NCBI GenBank assembly: GCA_050744325.1
Contig: JBOGHK010000031.1
Location: forward strand, 1 to 64,000
Source: DASXTK01 sp050744325
GTDB taxonomy: Bacteria > Actinomycetota > Acidimicrobiia > Acidimicrobiales > VFJN01
Reading direction: 5' to 3'
Length of the DNA stretch: 64,000 nucleotides
Part shown: positions 34,134 through 43,163 of the stretch, piece after piece
Position numbering within the stretch: position 1 is the stretch's first letter
Layout: the number at the start of each line of letters is the position of its first letter
Notes under the pieces: generated by a model
What the model was told of the DNA's origin: nothing
Seen by the model: only the letters and a program-made list of their open reading frames with translations
Database searches by the model: none
Program-made: the position numbers and the translations under genes

Positions 34134-36170
34134 TCAGTCGAACAGCTCCTCGCCGGTGACCCAGTCCAGGAGCTGCTCGCGGTCGAGGAGGAACACCCGC
34201 AGGCGGCGGGGCTGCTCCTGCAGACGGCCGACGGCGTCGAATGCTTCGCGTTCGAAGTCTGCCGGGAGCCTGACCTCTGCGATGGTCGGCGCGTCCTGGG
34301 GCAAGGTCAGGACGTTGAGATCCTCGGTCCGGGTGTCGAGCATCACCACCAGCCCCGCGTCGACGGTCGGGCGGTGGGCCCAGCGACCCTCGGCGACGAA
34401 CATCCCCTCGTACCTCGGTTGGTCGACCCGGAGGCCTCGCTCTTCCAGCGCGAGCGCGACGGCCTGACCGTAACCCCAGTCGCGGGACTGGCCGCGGGCG
34501 ATCAGCACCACCGATCCGTCGAGCTCGCCGCGGTGCTCCATGACCTCGTCCGCCAACTCGTCGACAGTGGCGCGGTCGAGCGGTGAGAAGGCGGCGAGTG
34601 ACGTGTTGAGCCAGCGGTCCTCCTGGAACACGTTGGCCAGGTTGGGGGCCGCGATGAGGACCACGGCCACGCCGACGCCGGCGATCGGCATCCACGGAGG
34701 GCTCCCGGACGCTCGCCGCTGCACCAGCCCGACCGCGGCGAGCACAACCACCAGGGTGGCGAAGAAGGTCAGCGGGAAGATCCAATGGTAGAAGGCGAGC
34801 CGGTAGGTCTCGTATGTGCCGGTCGGCACCGACGAGCCGTTGATCAGCCCGGCCGCGGCCAACGCGCCCGCCATGACCACCAGCAGCGAAGCCCGTGGCT
34901 GCGACCGCCGCCACCGCAGCGCCGACACCACCGCGATCGCCACGACGGCGCCGGCCGTCAGCCAGGTGACCAGCGGGACTCCCTCGTTGAGCCAGTGTGC
35001 GCTGATGTTGTGCTGCCCCAGGACCGGAGGCAGACCGAGCACATGGACCACCTGGCGGACACCCGCCGCGAACCCCAGCGTGGGACGGTCGTCGTTGACG
35101 GCGAACTTGGCGACGCGCGACAGGTTCGGCGTCGTGCCGACCACCTGTTGCACGAGCACCGGCAACCACAGCGCGAGCCCGACGCCGGCGGACACGCCAC
35201 CCCAACGGAGCACATCCCGTCGGGTCGGGCGGTCGGCCCGCGACGCTCGGAGCACCGCCACCACCAGGCCCCCGACCCCCGCGACGGTGACGACGCCGAG
35301 CGCCGGCACGACCGAGAGGTGCTGTTGCGCGGTGAACGAGACGACGGCGGTCGTCAGTGGCAACAGGCGCAGGTCGCCGGACATCAGGCACCACAGCAGC
35401 ACCGCCGAGCAGAACAGCGGGTAGCCCGCGATGTTCGAGCTCACCGGGTTGGCCAGCGACGATGCTCCCGTCGTGTAGGTGACGGCGCCGAGGATCACGG
35501 CGCCGGCGATCCCGGCCGAGGCGCCGAGTTGACGGAAGACCGCCCAGGCGGCGATCACTAGGCAGGAGCCCGTGATCAGCACGGAGACCGCCAGCATCCC
35601 CGCCTGGGCGCCGAGCAGCCGGACGAACGGGGCGAGCAGGTAGAAGTGGATCGGTCCCAGGTGGTGGACCGTGTTGTCCTCGACGTAGAGGTGCGCGAGC
35701 GACGGCTGGCCGACCAGCGGCGTGCGTGACGTGCCGACGTCGAGGGCCCGAAGCGCCATCATCGCCGGGTCCTGGGACGGCATCCAGGTGGGCAGGTAGT
35801 GGACCAGGGCCATCAGCGGGGCGACCAGCAGGGCGGCGGCGATCAGCGACGCGGCGAGCCGGCCCGAGCGGCCGAGGTCCTTCAGCCGGTGGACGGGGCG
35901 TCGATTCCCACCCTCGGACGCGGACGGCTCGGTACCGGCCCCGGATCCGGGCACGTCGTCGTCGTCGGCGCTGTCGTCGTGCTGTTCGGTCCCCACCGGC
36001 TCGGCAGCCTCGACCACCCCGCCGGTCGTGCCGGTGATGTTGCGCGTCTCGGTCGTGCCGGTCGTGCCGGTGGCCTCGGTCGTTCCGGTGGCCTCGGTCG
36101 TGCCGGTCGTGTTGCGCGTCTCGGTCGTGCCGGTGGCCTCGACCACCCCATCGGCCGTCGCGTCAGGCAT
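34134..36170 (-). CDS. GT-C-like polytopic membrane protein with Thr-rich N-terminal repeats
   Basis: 678 residues. Residues 1-55 are a tandem Thr/Gly repeat (units like TGTTEATGTTEATGTTGTTE). An acidic stretch (DDSADDDDV) follows, then from about residue 100 ten or more transmembrane helices. The first large loop reads SQDPAMMALRALDVGTSRTPLVGQPS, then HHLGPIHFYLLAPFVRLLG. The parallel DVGTSRTPLVGQ/QVGTSETPLVGS shows homology with the gene just upstream. The architecture resembles GT-C lipid-linked sugar transferases, but no defining catalytic motif was confirmed. Start ATG 36170 overlaps the upstream stop by 8 bases; the two genes form an operon. Cytoplasmic versus outer location of the repeat is unknown. 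Confidence 0.65.
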   Translation of the reverse strand: MPDATADGVVEATGTTETRNTTGTTEATGTTEATGTTGTTETRNITGTTGGVVEAAEPVGTEQHDDSADDDDVPGSGAGTEPSASEGGNRRPVHRLKDLGRSGRLAASLIAAALLVAPLMALVHYLPTWMPSQDPAMMALRALDVGTSRTPLVGQPSLAHLYVEDNTVHHLGPIHFYLLAPFVRLLGAQAGMLAVSVLITGSCLVIAAWAVFRQLGASAGIAGAVILGAVTYTTGASSLANPVSSNIAGYPLFCSAVLLWCLMSGDLRLLPLTTAVVSFTAQQHLSVVPALGVVTVAGVGGLVVAVLRASRADRPTRRDVLRWGGVSAGVGLALWLPVLVQQVVGTTPNLSRVAKFAVNDDRPTLGFAAGVRQVVHVLGLPPVLGQHNISAHWLNEGVPLVTWLTAGAVVAIAVVSALRWRRSQPRASLLVVMAGALAAAGLINGSSVPTGTYETYRLAFYHWIFPLTFFATLVVVLAAVGLVQRRASGSPPWMPIAGVGVAVVLIAAPNLANVFQEDRWLNTSLAAFSPLDRATVDELADEVMEHRGELDGSVVLIARGQSRDWGYGQAVALALEERGLRVDQPRYEGMFVAEGRWAHRPTVDAGLVVMLDTRTEDLNVLTLPQDAPTIAEVRLPADFEREAFDAVGRLQEQPRRLRVFLLDREQLLDWVTGEELFD
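36029..36150. repeat. in-frame tandem repeat region
   Basis: Short imperfect units built from GTGCCGGTGGCCTCGGTC and GTGCCGGTCGTG repeat in phase, encoding the Thr-rich N-terminus. Likely variable in length between strains. Confidence 0.7.
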
Positions 36171-38319
36171 CAGCTGCTCCGGCCGCCGGCTCAGGCCCAC
36201 TGTCGTCGTCCCCTCCGTCCGGCGCCGCGCCACGACCATGTCGGTCGGGGCCGCCGCCACCGCGTCGCCGGTCGTCACGACGCCGTCGCCAGGCTCGTCC
36301 CCCGACGACGCCGAGGACCAGCACCGCGGTGCCACCGGCGACCGGCAGGATCGAGCTGTCGGAGGTGCGGGTGATCTCGGTGTCGCGATCCGTGGCGCAC
36401 GGCCGGGCGCTCTCGAAGACCCCGATCCGGACGTCGTCACGCGCCATGGCATCAGCGCGTCGCTGCTCGGCGGGGCTCACGGCGTCGGGTCCGTCCAGCC
36501 GGCGGAACTGCACGTCGGTGAGCCACGCTCGGTCCTCCGGGCTCAGTCCGTCATAGCTGGCCAGTTGTTCGGTCCCCGGCCGCTCGGCGCACTGGTTGAA
36601 CGCCTGGTTCACGGCGACCGTGAGCAGCCGGTCATAGGGCTCGCCGCGGCTCCACCGGTGGGCGTGGCCCCACTTGAGGCCCGAGCGGCCCTCGTCGGTC
36701 ACCACGTCGTAGCCCTCGTCGATCATCACGTAGGTCAGCCCGGCCGCGTAGACGTGGAAGAACTCGCCCCGGCGTGCGATCCGGATGGTCTCGTCGCGGG
36801 GGAGCCGACCGTCGAGCTGCGCCCACAGCTCCTGGACGTCGTCGCCCCGGTTGTTGAGCGGCAGCTTGATCGAGCTGGCCTCCCCCCAGGTCGAGGCCGC
36901 GGCGGCGACCACGACGCCACCAGCGACAGCGACCCCCGCCACCCGCCGCATCGGGGCCTTGCGGGCCGCAGGCTCGACCAGCCGCCAGACCGTCCACGCC
37001 GCGGTGAACCACACCAGGCCACCGACGATCTTGAGCCACTGGGTCAGATAGGACTCGTTGGGTAGAGGGAGCTGGGCGGACGCTGGTATCGCGCCCAGGA
37101 CCAACGCCAGCGACAGCGTCCCCAGCGCGGCGACGTCGACCAGTCCTCGGCGCCGCGCCACCTGGATGCACGCGGCCAGCACTCCGAGGGCGACCACGAC
37201 CGGCAACGCGCCGGACCCCTGCACGGAGAAGAAGTCGTTGCCGAGCGGCTCCGGTCCGCCCATCCACGGGCCGTCGGGACGGACGAAGCGGCCGACCAGC
37301 CCGACGGCCTGCACCAGGCCGACGCGGGCCGCGCCGCTGCCGAACGACTTCGCGATGTTCCACGGGTTGTGGAGGTCGAACGCAGCGTCGGCCAGCGGTG
37401 CGAGCCACAACACACCGCCGAACAGGAGGCCCTTCCGGACGGTGCGGAACCACGGTGTCCACGGTGGACCGGGCAGGTCGGCGGTCTCGTCGCCGAGGCG
37501 TTCCGGGCCGCTGCGGTGGTCGCCGTTGGCCGCTGGGTCGGCGGAGTGGTGGTCGCCGTCGCCCGTCCGGCCGGCGTCCCCGCCACCGGCGTCCGTGCCG
37601 GAGCCGTTGCCCGGGTCAACGGTCTCGTCGCCGTGCGCGACCAGCAGCCGGGGCCACCACCGCATCCACGCGAACAGCCATACGGCGAGCAGCCCGACCA
37701 ACGACACGAAGGCCAGGTGCGACTGCATGGCCAGGCTCGCCGGCAGCACCGCCTCGAGCAGCGCCCGGCGCCGCCCGAGTGCCGCATCCCACGCCAGGAA
37801 CACCGTCAGCAGGAACGACGTCAACGGCAGGTAGGGGTTCCACAGGTCGACGAGTTGGGCGGGGCCGATGCCCCGGACCAGCAGCGCCACCAGCGCCAGT
37901 ACCCCCAACAGCATCGGCCAGCGGCCGCGTCGCCAGGCCACGGCGGCGAGCGCCCCGAGGACGACGATGTTCACCACCGCGGCCGTCCACTGCAGCGACC
38001 TCGGGTCGCCGCCGGTGAGCCGGTAGAGCGGGGCCGCCGACCAGAACCCCAGGGGGCCTGGGTGGGCCCATCCCTTCACGGTGTAGGACCCGACCAGCGG
38101 CGTCTCGCTGGTACCGACCTGCGACACCCGGTAGACGAAGTGGCCCCAGTCGCCGGCGGGATACCACGTGTCGCCGACCAGCGACAGGGCCCCGACCACG
38201 ATCGGGCTGACGGCCAGGGCGACGAGCCCGGCGGCGAGGACCCGGGCGCCGCTTCGACCACGTCGCCGGGTTGCTGCCGATTCGGGCTCGGCGCTGGTCA
38301 CGCCCGCTGTGACCGTCAT
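36163..38319 (-). CDS. GT-C-like polytopic membrane protein
   Basis: 718 residues. Several transmembrane helices (from about residue 25) surround loops with SQVGTSETPLVGSYTVKGWAHPGPLGFWSAAPLYRLTGGD and DLWNPYLPLTSFLLTVFLAWD. A Gly/Asp-rich cytoplasmic loop (DPGNGSGTDAGGGDAGRTGDGD) splits the helices. A C-terminal extracytoplasmic domain precedes a last helix and a D/G-rich tail. The architecture resembles GT-C polyprenyl-sugar-dependent transferases of the envelope. Start ATG 38319 has an excellent GGGGGGAGAGG just upstream. It is co-transcribed with the downstream paralogue. Confidence 0.65.
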   Translation of the reverse strand: MTVTAGVTSAEPESAATRRRGRSGARVLAAGLVALAVSPIVVGALSLVGDTWYPAGDWGHFVYRVSQVGTSETPLVGSYTVKGWAHPGPLGFWSAAPLYRLTGGDPRSLQWTAAVVNIVVLGALAAVAWRRGRWPMLLGVLALVALLVRGIGPAQLVDLWNPYLPLTSFLLTVFLAWDAALGRRRALLEAVLPASLAMQSHLAFVSLVGLLAVWLFAWMRWWPRLLVAHGDETVDPGNGSGTDAGGGDAGRTGDGDHHSADPAANGDHRSGPERLGDETADLPGPPWTPWFRTVRKGLLFGGVLWLAPLADAAFDLHNPWNIAKSFGSGAARVGLVQAVGLVGRFVRPDGPWMGGPEPLGNDFFSVQGSGALPVVVALGVLAACIQVARRRGLVDVAALGTLSLALVLGAIPASAQLPLPNESYLTQWLKIVGGLVWFTAAWTVWRLVEPAARKAPMRRVAGVAVAGGVVVAAAASTWGEASSIKLPLNNRGDDVQELWAQLDGRLPRDETIRIARRGEFFHVYAAGLTYVMIDEGYDVVTDEGRSGLKWGHAHRWSRGEPYDRLLTVAVNQAFNQCAERPGTEQLASYDGLSPEDRAWLTDVQFRRLDGPDAVSPAEQRRADAMARDDVRIGVFESARPCATDRDTEITRTSDSSILPVAGGTAVLVLGVVGGRAWRRRRDDRRRGGGGPDRHGRGAAPDGGDDDSGPEPAAGAADA

Positions 38320-38440
38320 CCTCTCCCCCCAGGCGAGACTTCGGGGCAAGGGGCGGCGCCCGTGTCGGAGCATCACCGCGGCCTCGTCGCCGCGGACTCT
38401 AGTGGCGTCGTGGAGATCGAACTAGCGCGAGGCTCTCAGC

Positions 38441-38659
38441 TCAGCTCAGGTCGTCGAACTCGCCGGCCTTGATGCCCGCGATCCAGTCGTGCATCGCCCG
38501 CACCGAGACCGTCACCGTGCCCGCATCGGGATCGTTGCTGTTGCGGACCGCGACGCTGCCGTTGCGGCATGCGGCGACGGCGACACAGCTGCCGCGGTCG
38601 GTGAAGCTCGATGTGCGCCAGCGCGCGGAGATGAACTCGGCAAGATCGTGATGTCCCAT
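38441..38659 (-). CDS. DUF397 protein
   Basis: 72 residues. It has the DUF397 signatures ARWRTSSFTDRGSCVAVA, VAVRNSNDPDAG and VSVRAMHDWIAGIKAGEFD. Such proteins are encoded immediately after an XRE regulator with a DUF5753 domain throughout Streptomyces and relatives. There they behave like antagonist partners in developmental control (WhiJ type) and in toxin-antitoxin-like tests. ATG 38659 follows AAAGGAG and lies 2 bases after the regulator's stop, so the pair is coupled. Confidence 0.92.
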   Translation of the reverse strand: MGHHDLAEFISARWRTSSFTDRGSCVAVAACRNGSVAVRNSNDPDAGTVTVSVRAMHDWIAGIKAGEFDDLS

Positions 38660-38661
38660 GA

Positions 38662-39522
38662 TCACTCCTTTGCAAGGTCTCGCAACAGCGCGAGTGATGC
38701 CTCCTCGTCGAGAGACAGCTGGGCAAGCCGCTCGAAGATCAGCGTGTGATCCTCGACCTCGTACGGCTGCTCCAGGTAGACGGCGGCGGACCATCCGCTC
38801 TCCACGTAGACGACGCCAGGGTCGGTCGGCCACGCGAACTTGAGAATGGTGAATCCGCTGCCCATGCCGGGATGGATGCCTCGGCTGAACGGCAGGACCC
38901 GGACGTGGATGTTGGCTCGTGCCGCGATGTCGGCCAGGTGCGCCAGTTGGGGTTGCATGACGTCGGGCCCGCCTGCGGTCCGGCGCAGGGCCGCCTCGTC
39001 GAGGATCACCCAGAGGCCGATGGCGTCGACGTCGCGCAGCACCAGTTCCTGGCGGCGCATCCGGAGCTCGACCACCCGGGCCAGATCGTCGTCGCGCAGC
39101 TCGACGGGCCCGCGGCTCAAGATGGCGGTGGTGTACTCGGGGATCTGGAGCAGCCCGGGGATGAACTGCGGCTCGTAGATGCGCAGCTCGGACGCGCCCT
39201 GCTCGAAGCCGACGTAGCGCCGGAACCACTCGGGCAGGACCTCGTCGTCGTATTCCTCCCACCAGCCCTTCTTGCGCGCCAGGTCGGCGGCCTCGAGGTA
39301 GTCCTGCCAGCGTTCCCTCGGGACGCCGTAGAGGGGGAGAAGCACCTCGTCGAGGTCACGGGGAACGACCGGGCGCTGAGCGTTCTCGAAGTACGAGACC
39401 TTGGTGACAGTGCAGCGCAAGGCGTGCGCCACGGTCTTCTGCTCCATCCCAGCCTCAGCCCGGAGACGTTGGAGCTCTGACGCCAACCAACGCCGCCATA
39501 CCGTCGGGCTCGCCTCGATCAC
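38662..39522 (-). CDS. XRE-family regulator with DUF5753 domain
   Basis: 286 residues. An N-terminal helix-turn-helix (about 15-60: LRAEAGMEQKTVAHALRCTVTKVSYFENAQR) precedes a long DUF5753 ligand/partner-binding domain (FEQGASELRIYEPQFIPGLLQIPEYTTA, GGPDVMQPQLAHLADIAARANIHVRVLPF). This is the usual partner of a DUF397 protein, encoded directly downstream. Start GTG 39522 has AGGGAGA upstream. Confidence 0.92.
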   Translation of the reverse strand: MIEASPTVWRRWLASELQRLRAEAGMEQKTVAHALRCTVTKVSYFENAQRPVVPRDLDEVLLPLYGVPRERWQDYLEAADLARKKGWWEEYDDEVLPEWFRRYVGFEQGASELRIYEPQFIPGLLQIPEYTTAILSRGPVELRDDDLARVVELRMRRQELVLRDVDAIGLWVILDEAALRRTAGGPDVMQPQLAHLADIAARANIHVRVLPFSRGIHPGMGSGFTILKFAWPTDPGVVYVESGWSAAVYLEQPYEVEDHTLIFERLAQLSLDEEASLALLRDLAKE

Positions 39523-39690
39523 TTCTCGATCTCCCTCTGGTCGCGTGGGTCATCCTCGATCACACGCCGAGCGCGCAGTCTGCCACGTTTGGACGGAACG
39601 TCCCGGCGATGCCGCGCTTGCCACGGAACGTATCCGGCGCGCTCCAGTGCGCGATACTGGCGGCCGACGTGCGGGCGGCGACGACGGCAC

Positions 39691-39697
39691 AAGGAGG
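39691..39697 (+). promoter_or_regulatory. strong Shine-Dalgarno of small ORF
   Basis: AAGGAGG, exactly 7 bases before GTG 39705; the best ribosome-binding site in the region, deciding the start of the 30-codon ORF. Confidence 0.6.
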
Positions 39698-39704
39698 TGT
39701 CGCG

Positions 39705-39797
39705 GTGGACCATCACGGCGGAGCTACCACTCGGTGGATGGTGTCGAAGGACTGGCCGCACGGCACGAGATCGGGCCACGAAGGGCGGGAGGGGTGA
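39705..39797 (+). CDS. 30-residue coupled small ORF
   Basis: Reads VDHHGGATTRWMVSKDWPHG followed by TRSGHEGREG, then TGA. A perfect AAGGAGG lies 7 bases upstream, and the stop overlaps the GTG of the next gene (GTGA), so it may set translation of that gene. No homology is recognised. It is His-rich and hydrophilic. It may be a leader peptide or simply a coupling device. Confidence 0.45.
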   Translation: MDHHGGATTRWMVSKDWPHGTRSGHEGREG

Positions 39798-40153
39798 CGA
39801 CCACCCTGGTGGCGCTTGGGCTGGTCATGTTGCTCGCCTTGGCCGGCTACCTGGGTTATCGCCAGCTGTTCGGCGACGACCCCAGTTCGGGCGAGCTCCA
39901 CCAACGGTTGGACGCGCTCTACGAGCAGGTGGTCGCCTGGCAGGCGGCGCACGACCACCAGGTTGCGTCGCTCGACCGGCGGATGCGCGACGTCGAGACC
40001 GCCGCCGCCCGTGCCGAGGAGGAGGCCCGGATCGTCTCGGTCCAGATGGCCGAGCTGACCCAGGGTCTGTGCCGTCGCCTGGAACAGGTCGAACAGCGCA
40101 ACGAGATCGACCGCCTGGCCGCGGAGGGCCGCATCGCTGGCGGCAACTGGTAG
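39794..40153 (+). CDS. small membrane-anchored coiled-coil protein
   Basis: 119 residues. One transmembrane helix at residues 3-20 (TTLVALGLVMLLALAGYLGY) is followed by a long charged helix with heptad-like pattern (LHQRLDALYEQVVAW, EEEARIVSVQMAELTQGLCRRLEQVEQ). GTG 39794 overlaps the stop of the preceding 30-codon ORF. Function unknown; likely an inner-membrane coiled-coil scaffold. Confidence 0.6.
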   Translation: MTTTLVALGLVMLLALAGYLGYRQLFGDDPSSGELHQRLDALYEQVVAWQAAHDHQVASLDRRMRDVETAAARAEEEARIVSVQMAELTQGLCRRLEQVEQRNEIDRLAAEGRIAGGNW

Positions 40154-40199
40154 CGGCACGACGGGTGACCGACCGCGATCGTCGTCCGAGGCACCCCAC

Positions 40200-40205
40200 T
40201 AGCCT
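40200..40205 (+). promoter_or_regulatory. -10 box of hemQ
   Basis: TAGCCT, 6 bases before ATG 40212; leaderless arrangement. Confidence 0.6.
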
Positions 40206-40211
40206 CGGACC

Positions 40212-40916
40212 ATGATCGAAGCCATGTCGCCGACCGAAGGGCTGGGGGTGCTCCACCTCTTCTGCAAGGTGACCCCGCTGGCCGACACCGACGCGATCCT
40301 CACCGCGGCCCGGGTCCTCGCCGCGCCGGGCCACGAGATCGAGGCGGGCTCGCACCAGCTGGTCGCCGCAGCCCTGCTGGGCCACAAGGCCGATGCCTGC
40401 CTGATGGTCGTCGGGCCCGACCTGTGGCGTCTGCGCAGCTTCCAGACCGACGTCGAGGCCGCAGGGCTGACGGTGGTCGACAGCTATCTGTCGTTGACCG
40501 AGGTCTCGGAGTACGCCAAGGGGCTGCCCGACGAGCGCAAGCAGGCCCGGCTCCGTCCGCAGCTCCCCCCGGAGGGGAAGCGGGCGTTCTGCTTCTACCC
40601 GATGTCCAAGCGACGGGGTGAGAACGACAACTGGTACGCGTTGCCCTACGACGACCGCGAGAAGCTGATGTTCGGGCACGGCACCGTGGGGCGCACGTTC
40701 GCCGGGCGCGTCCTGCAGCTGATCACCGGGTCGACCGGCATCGACGACTACGAGTGGGGCGTCACCCTGTTCGCCGTGCACCCCGACGACCTCAAGGAGT
40801 GCGTCTACACCATGCGCTACGACGAGGCGTCGTCGCGCTTCGCCGAGTTCGGCCAGTTCTACACGGGGATGGTGGCGTCGCTGCCCGACGTCCTCTACCA
40901 GGTCGGGGTGCGCTGA
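40212..40916 (+). CDS. hemQ: coproheme decarboxylase HemQ (ChdC)
   Basis: 234 residues, chlorite-dismutase-like fold. The actinobacterial HemQ signature CFYPMSKRRGENDNWYALPY contains the catalytic Tyr129. The proximal heme His156 lies in KLMFGHGTVGR. It decarboxylates coproheme to heme b in the coproporphyrin-dependent pathway. Start ATG 40212 is set by a TAGCCT box 6 bases upstream. No other heme genes are in the window. Confidence 0.95.
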   Translation: MIEAMSPTEGLGVLHLFCKVTPLADTDAILTAARVLAAPGHEIEAGSHQLVAAALLGHKADACLMVVGPDLWRLRSFQTDVEAAGLTVVDSYLSLTEVSEYAKGLPDERKQARLRPQLPPEGKRAFCFYPMSKRRGENDNWYALPYDDREKLMFGHGTVGRTFAGRVLQLITGSTGIDDYEWGVTLFAVHPDDLKECVYTMRYDEASSRFAEFGQFYTGMVASLPDVLYQVGVR

Positions 40917-40980
40917 CCGACGCGTACTGCCCGCGCGTAGGGTCTGATCACGCCGTGAGCGCGGGCAGAAGGGTCAAGGC

Positions 40981-42348
40981 TCAGCCGCTGGCGGCGGCGG
41001 TCTCGCCGATGGCGACGTTGCGGTACTGGGTGGCAGCCGTGTCGATCCGGTTGTTCGCGCCGAAGCTGAGGATCGCGATCGTCGCGGTCGTGGGCTCGCC
41101 AGGGAGGGCGAAGTCCAGTAGGCCGGACGGCCCGTTGTAGTCGATGTCGGTGCCGGCATCGAGCAGGTCGCGGCATTGGGCGAACGAGGTGCACGCCGTT
41201 CCCTCGCGGGTGACCCCGTTGATCTCGCGGGCGACGGCGTCGGGCTGGTCGGTGCCGGCGGCGACGGCCGCGAGCGCGGTGATCACCACGGCGTCGTAGG
41301 TCTCGGGGGCGTAGACCACGTCGACGATCGCCGGGTCCTGGGTCGTCAACCGCTCGGTGAACGGCGCCGCGACCTGGGCCGCCGGATAGGTGCCGCGGAT
41401 GCCCGCCAGCGCCCCGGTCTCGGCGAACTCGGCGCCGACGGTGTTGGTCGTGTTGCCGTCGGCCAGGTAGATCCGCTTGGCATCCGGGGTGAAGCCCTGG
41501 TCGCGGAGGGCTTGGATCAGGCCGCTCGTCTCCTCGTAGCCGATCACGAACACCCCCTCGGGGTCGGCCTCGACCACCGGCTGAACCTCGGCGGCGGGGT
41601 CGTCGGGGTCGGGGTCGTAGAAGTGCTCGGGTGCGACATCGATCCCGTTCGCCTCGAGCTGTTCACGCACGAAGAAGGACAGGCTCTCGCCGTAGCCGTC
41701 GTCGCGGGCGAGGATGGCCGCGCTGGTGATGCCGTCCTCCACGGCGATCTGGGCCAGCACCTGGCCCTGGAGCAGGTCGGACGGAGCGGTGCGGAAGTAC
41801 AGGCCGTCGTCCTCGGCGATCGTGAAGTTCGCCCCGGTGTTGGCCGGCGAGAACATGACCCGGCACGCGTCGATGATCGTGTCGAACTGCTCTTCGGAGA
41901 CCGTGGTGGACGCTGCGCCGAGGATCGCGTCCGCTCTGGCGTCGAGATGGCCTTCGACGACGGCTTCGGCGCTGCTGCCACCCTCGTCGCCTCGTTCGTA
42001 GCCGACGGGCTGGCCGTTCACCCCACCGGCCCCGTTGACGTCGGCGACCGCGAGGTCGGCCGCAGCGAACATCGCCGGCCCGAGCACGGCGAGGTCGCCG
42101 GTGGCCGGCAGCAGCGAGCCGATCCGCAGGACGCCGTCGCTGGTGCCTTCACACGTCGGGTCGGCTTCACCGACCTCGCTGTTGGCCGCGACCACGGCCG
42201 CAGGATCGATGCCTTCCTCGGCACCGTCCTCGCCGCCGCCGCCGCCGTCATCGTCGTCGTCGCCGCACGCCGCGAGCAGCAGGGCGCCGACGAAGACGAC
42301 TCTGAGCACGCGAGATAGATGGTGATCGTTTTGGGGGTGCTGGGGCAC
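40981..42348 (-). CDS. branched-chain-amino-acid-type ABC substrate-binding lipoprotein (LivK-like)
   Basis: About 455 residues. The signal peptide ends in lipobox LLAAC, followed by an acidic run (GDDDDDGGGGGEDG). The mature part is a type I periplasmic-binding fold (RIGSLLPATGDLAVLGPAMFAAADLAVADVNGAGG; VFVIGYEETSGLIQALRDQG; YDAVVITALAAVAAG). Start GTG 42348, with GGAG 8 bases upstream, is preferred; GTG 42309 would give a very short signal. It is transcribed away from the livHMGF operon. Probably a second binding protein sharing that permease; the ligand could be an amino acid, amide or urea. Confidence 0.88.
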   Translation of the reverse strand: MPQHPQNDHHLSRVLRVVFVGALLLAACGDDDDDGGGGGEDGAEEGIDPAAVVAANSEVGEADPTCEGTSDGVLRIGSLLPATGDLAVLGPAMFAAADLAVADVNGAGGVNGQPVGYERGDEGGSSAEAVVEGHLDARADAILGAASTTVSEEQFDTIIDACRVMFSPANTGANFTIAEDDGLYFRTAPSDLLQGQVLAQIAVEDGITSAAILARDDGYGESLSFFVREQLEANGIDVAPEHFYDPDPDDPAAEVQPVVEADPEGVFVIGYEETSGLIQALRDQGFTPDAKRIYLADGNTTNTVGAEFAETGALAGIRGTYPAAQVAAPFTERLTTQDPAIVDVVYAPETYDAVVITALAAVAAGTDQPDAVAREINGVTREGTACTSFAQCRDLLDAGTDIDYNGPSGLLDFALPGEPTTATIAILSFGANNRIDTAATQYRNVAIGETAAASG

Positions 42349-42401
42349 GAGATCGTCTCCAGAGTGGAACGGGCCCGCTGCGTTTGCTAGCGCGTCAGCC
42401 C

Positions 42402-43163
42402 GTGAGCACCGAGCAACTCTACTTACGGGATGCCTACAGGCGGACATGCGAGGCCACGGTGGCCGACGTCGACGTCGCCGAGTCGGGCACGGCCGGTGAC
42501 GATTCTCGCGGTCCGCGACGGGTGGCTCTCGACCAGACGGTCTTCTATCCGACCGGTGGTGGGCAGCCCTACGACACCGGTGTCCTCGAGTGGGACGGCG
42601 TGCAGGCCACGGTCACCGCGGTGCGCAAGGACGGCCCCGTGGTGTGGCACACGGTGGAGGACAGCGACCCGGTCCCACCGGTCGGCACGCTCGTGTCGGC
42701 CACTATCGACTGGGAGCGCCGCTATGCGTTGATGCGCACCCACAGTGCGCTGCACGTGCTCTGCGGCGTGATCTGGCACGAGTGGGGTGTGCCGGTGACC
42801 GGCGGCAACATGGATCCGATGGCCGCCCGCATGGACTTCGAGCTCGACCCGACGCCCGAGGGTTTCGGCCCGCGGGTCGAGGAGCTGGTCGCGGCCGAGG
42901 TGGCGGCCGACCGGGCCATCGAGGTCTCGTTCATCCCTCGGGCCGACGCCGTGCTGGACGAGGCGCTGATCCGCACCAAGGTCAACCTGGTGCCCGAATC
43001 CGTGAGCGAGATCCGCGTGGTCGACATCGTCGGGCTGGACAGGCAGGCCGACGGAGGCACCCACGTCCACAGCACGGCCGAGATCGGGCGCGTGCGGGTG
43101 ACCAAGACCGAGTCCAAGGGGAAGGGCAACAAGCGGGTGCGGATCGTGGTGGAGGACCGATGA
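42402..43163 (+). CDS. alanyl-tRNA editing protein AlaX
   Basis: 253 residues. The AlaRS-type editing fold has the glycine motif QTVFYPTGGGQPYDTG, the zinc motif RTHSALHVLCG (His114, His118) and QADGGTHVHSTAEIGRV (His221). The position often held by Cys (CGGTH) is Asp here. It hydrolyses mischarged Ser- or Gly-tRNA-Ala in trans. Start GTG 42402 (VSTEQLYLRDAY) is preferred; ATG-like alternatives lie 6 codons upstream. ATGA overlap with larE. Confidence 0.88.
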   Translation: MSTEQLYLRDAYRRTCEATVADVDVAESGTAGDDSRGPRRVALDQTVFYPTGGGQPYDTGVLEWDGVQATVTAVRKDGPVVWHTVEDSDPVPPVGTLVSATIDWERRYALMRTHSALHVLCGVIWHEWGVPVTGGNMDPMAARMDFELDPTPEGFGPRVEELVAAEVAADRAIEVSFIPRADAVLDEALIRTKVNLVPESVSEIRVVDIVGLDRQADGGTHVHSTAEIGRVRVTKTESKGKGNKRVRIVVEDR

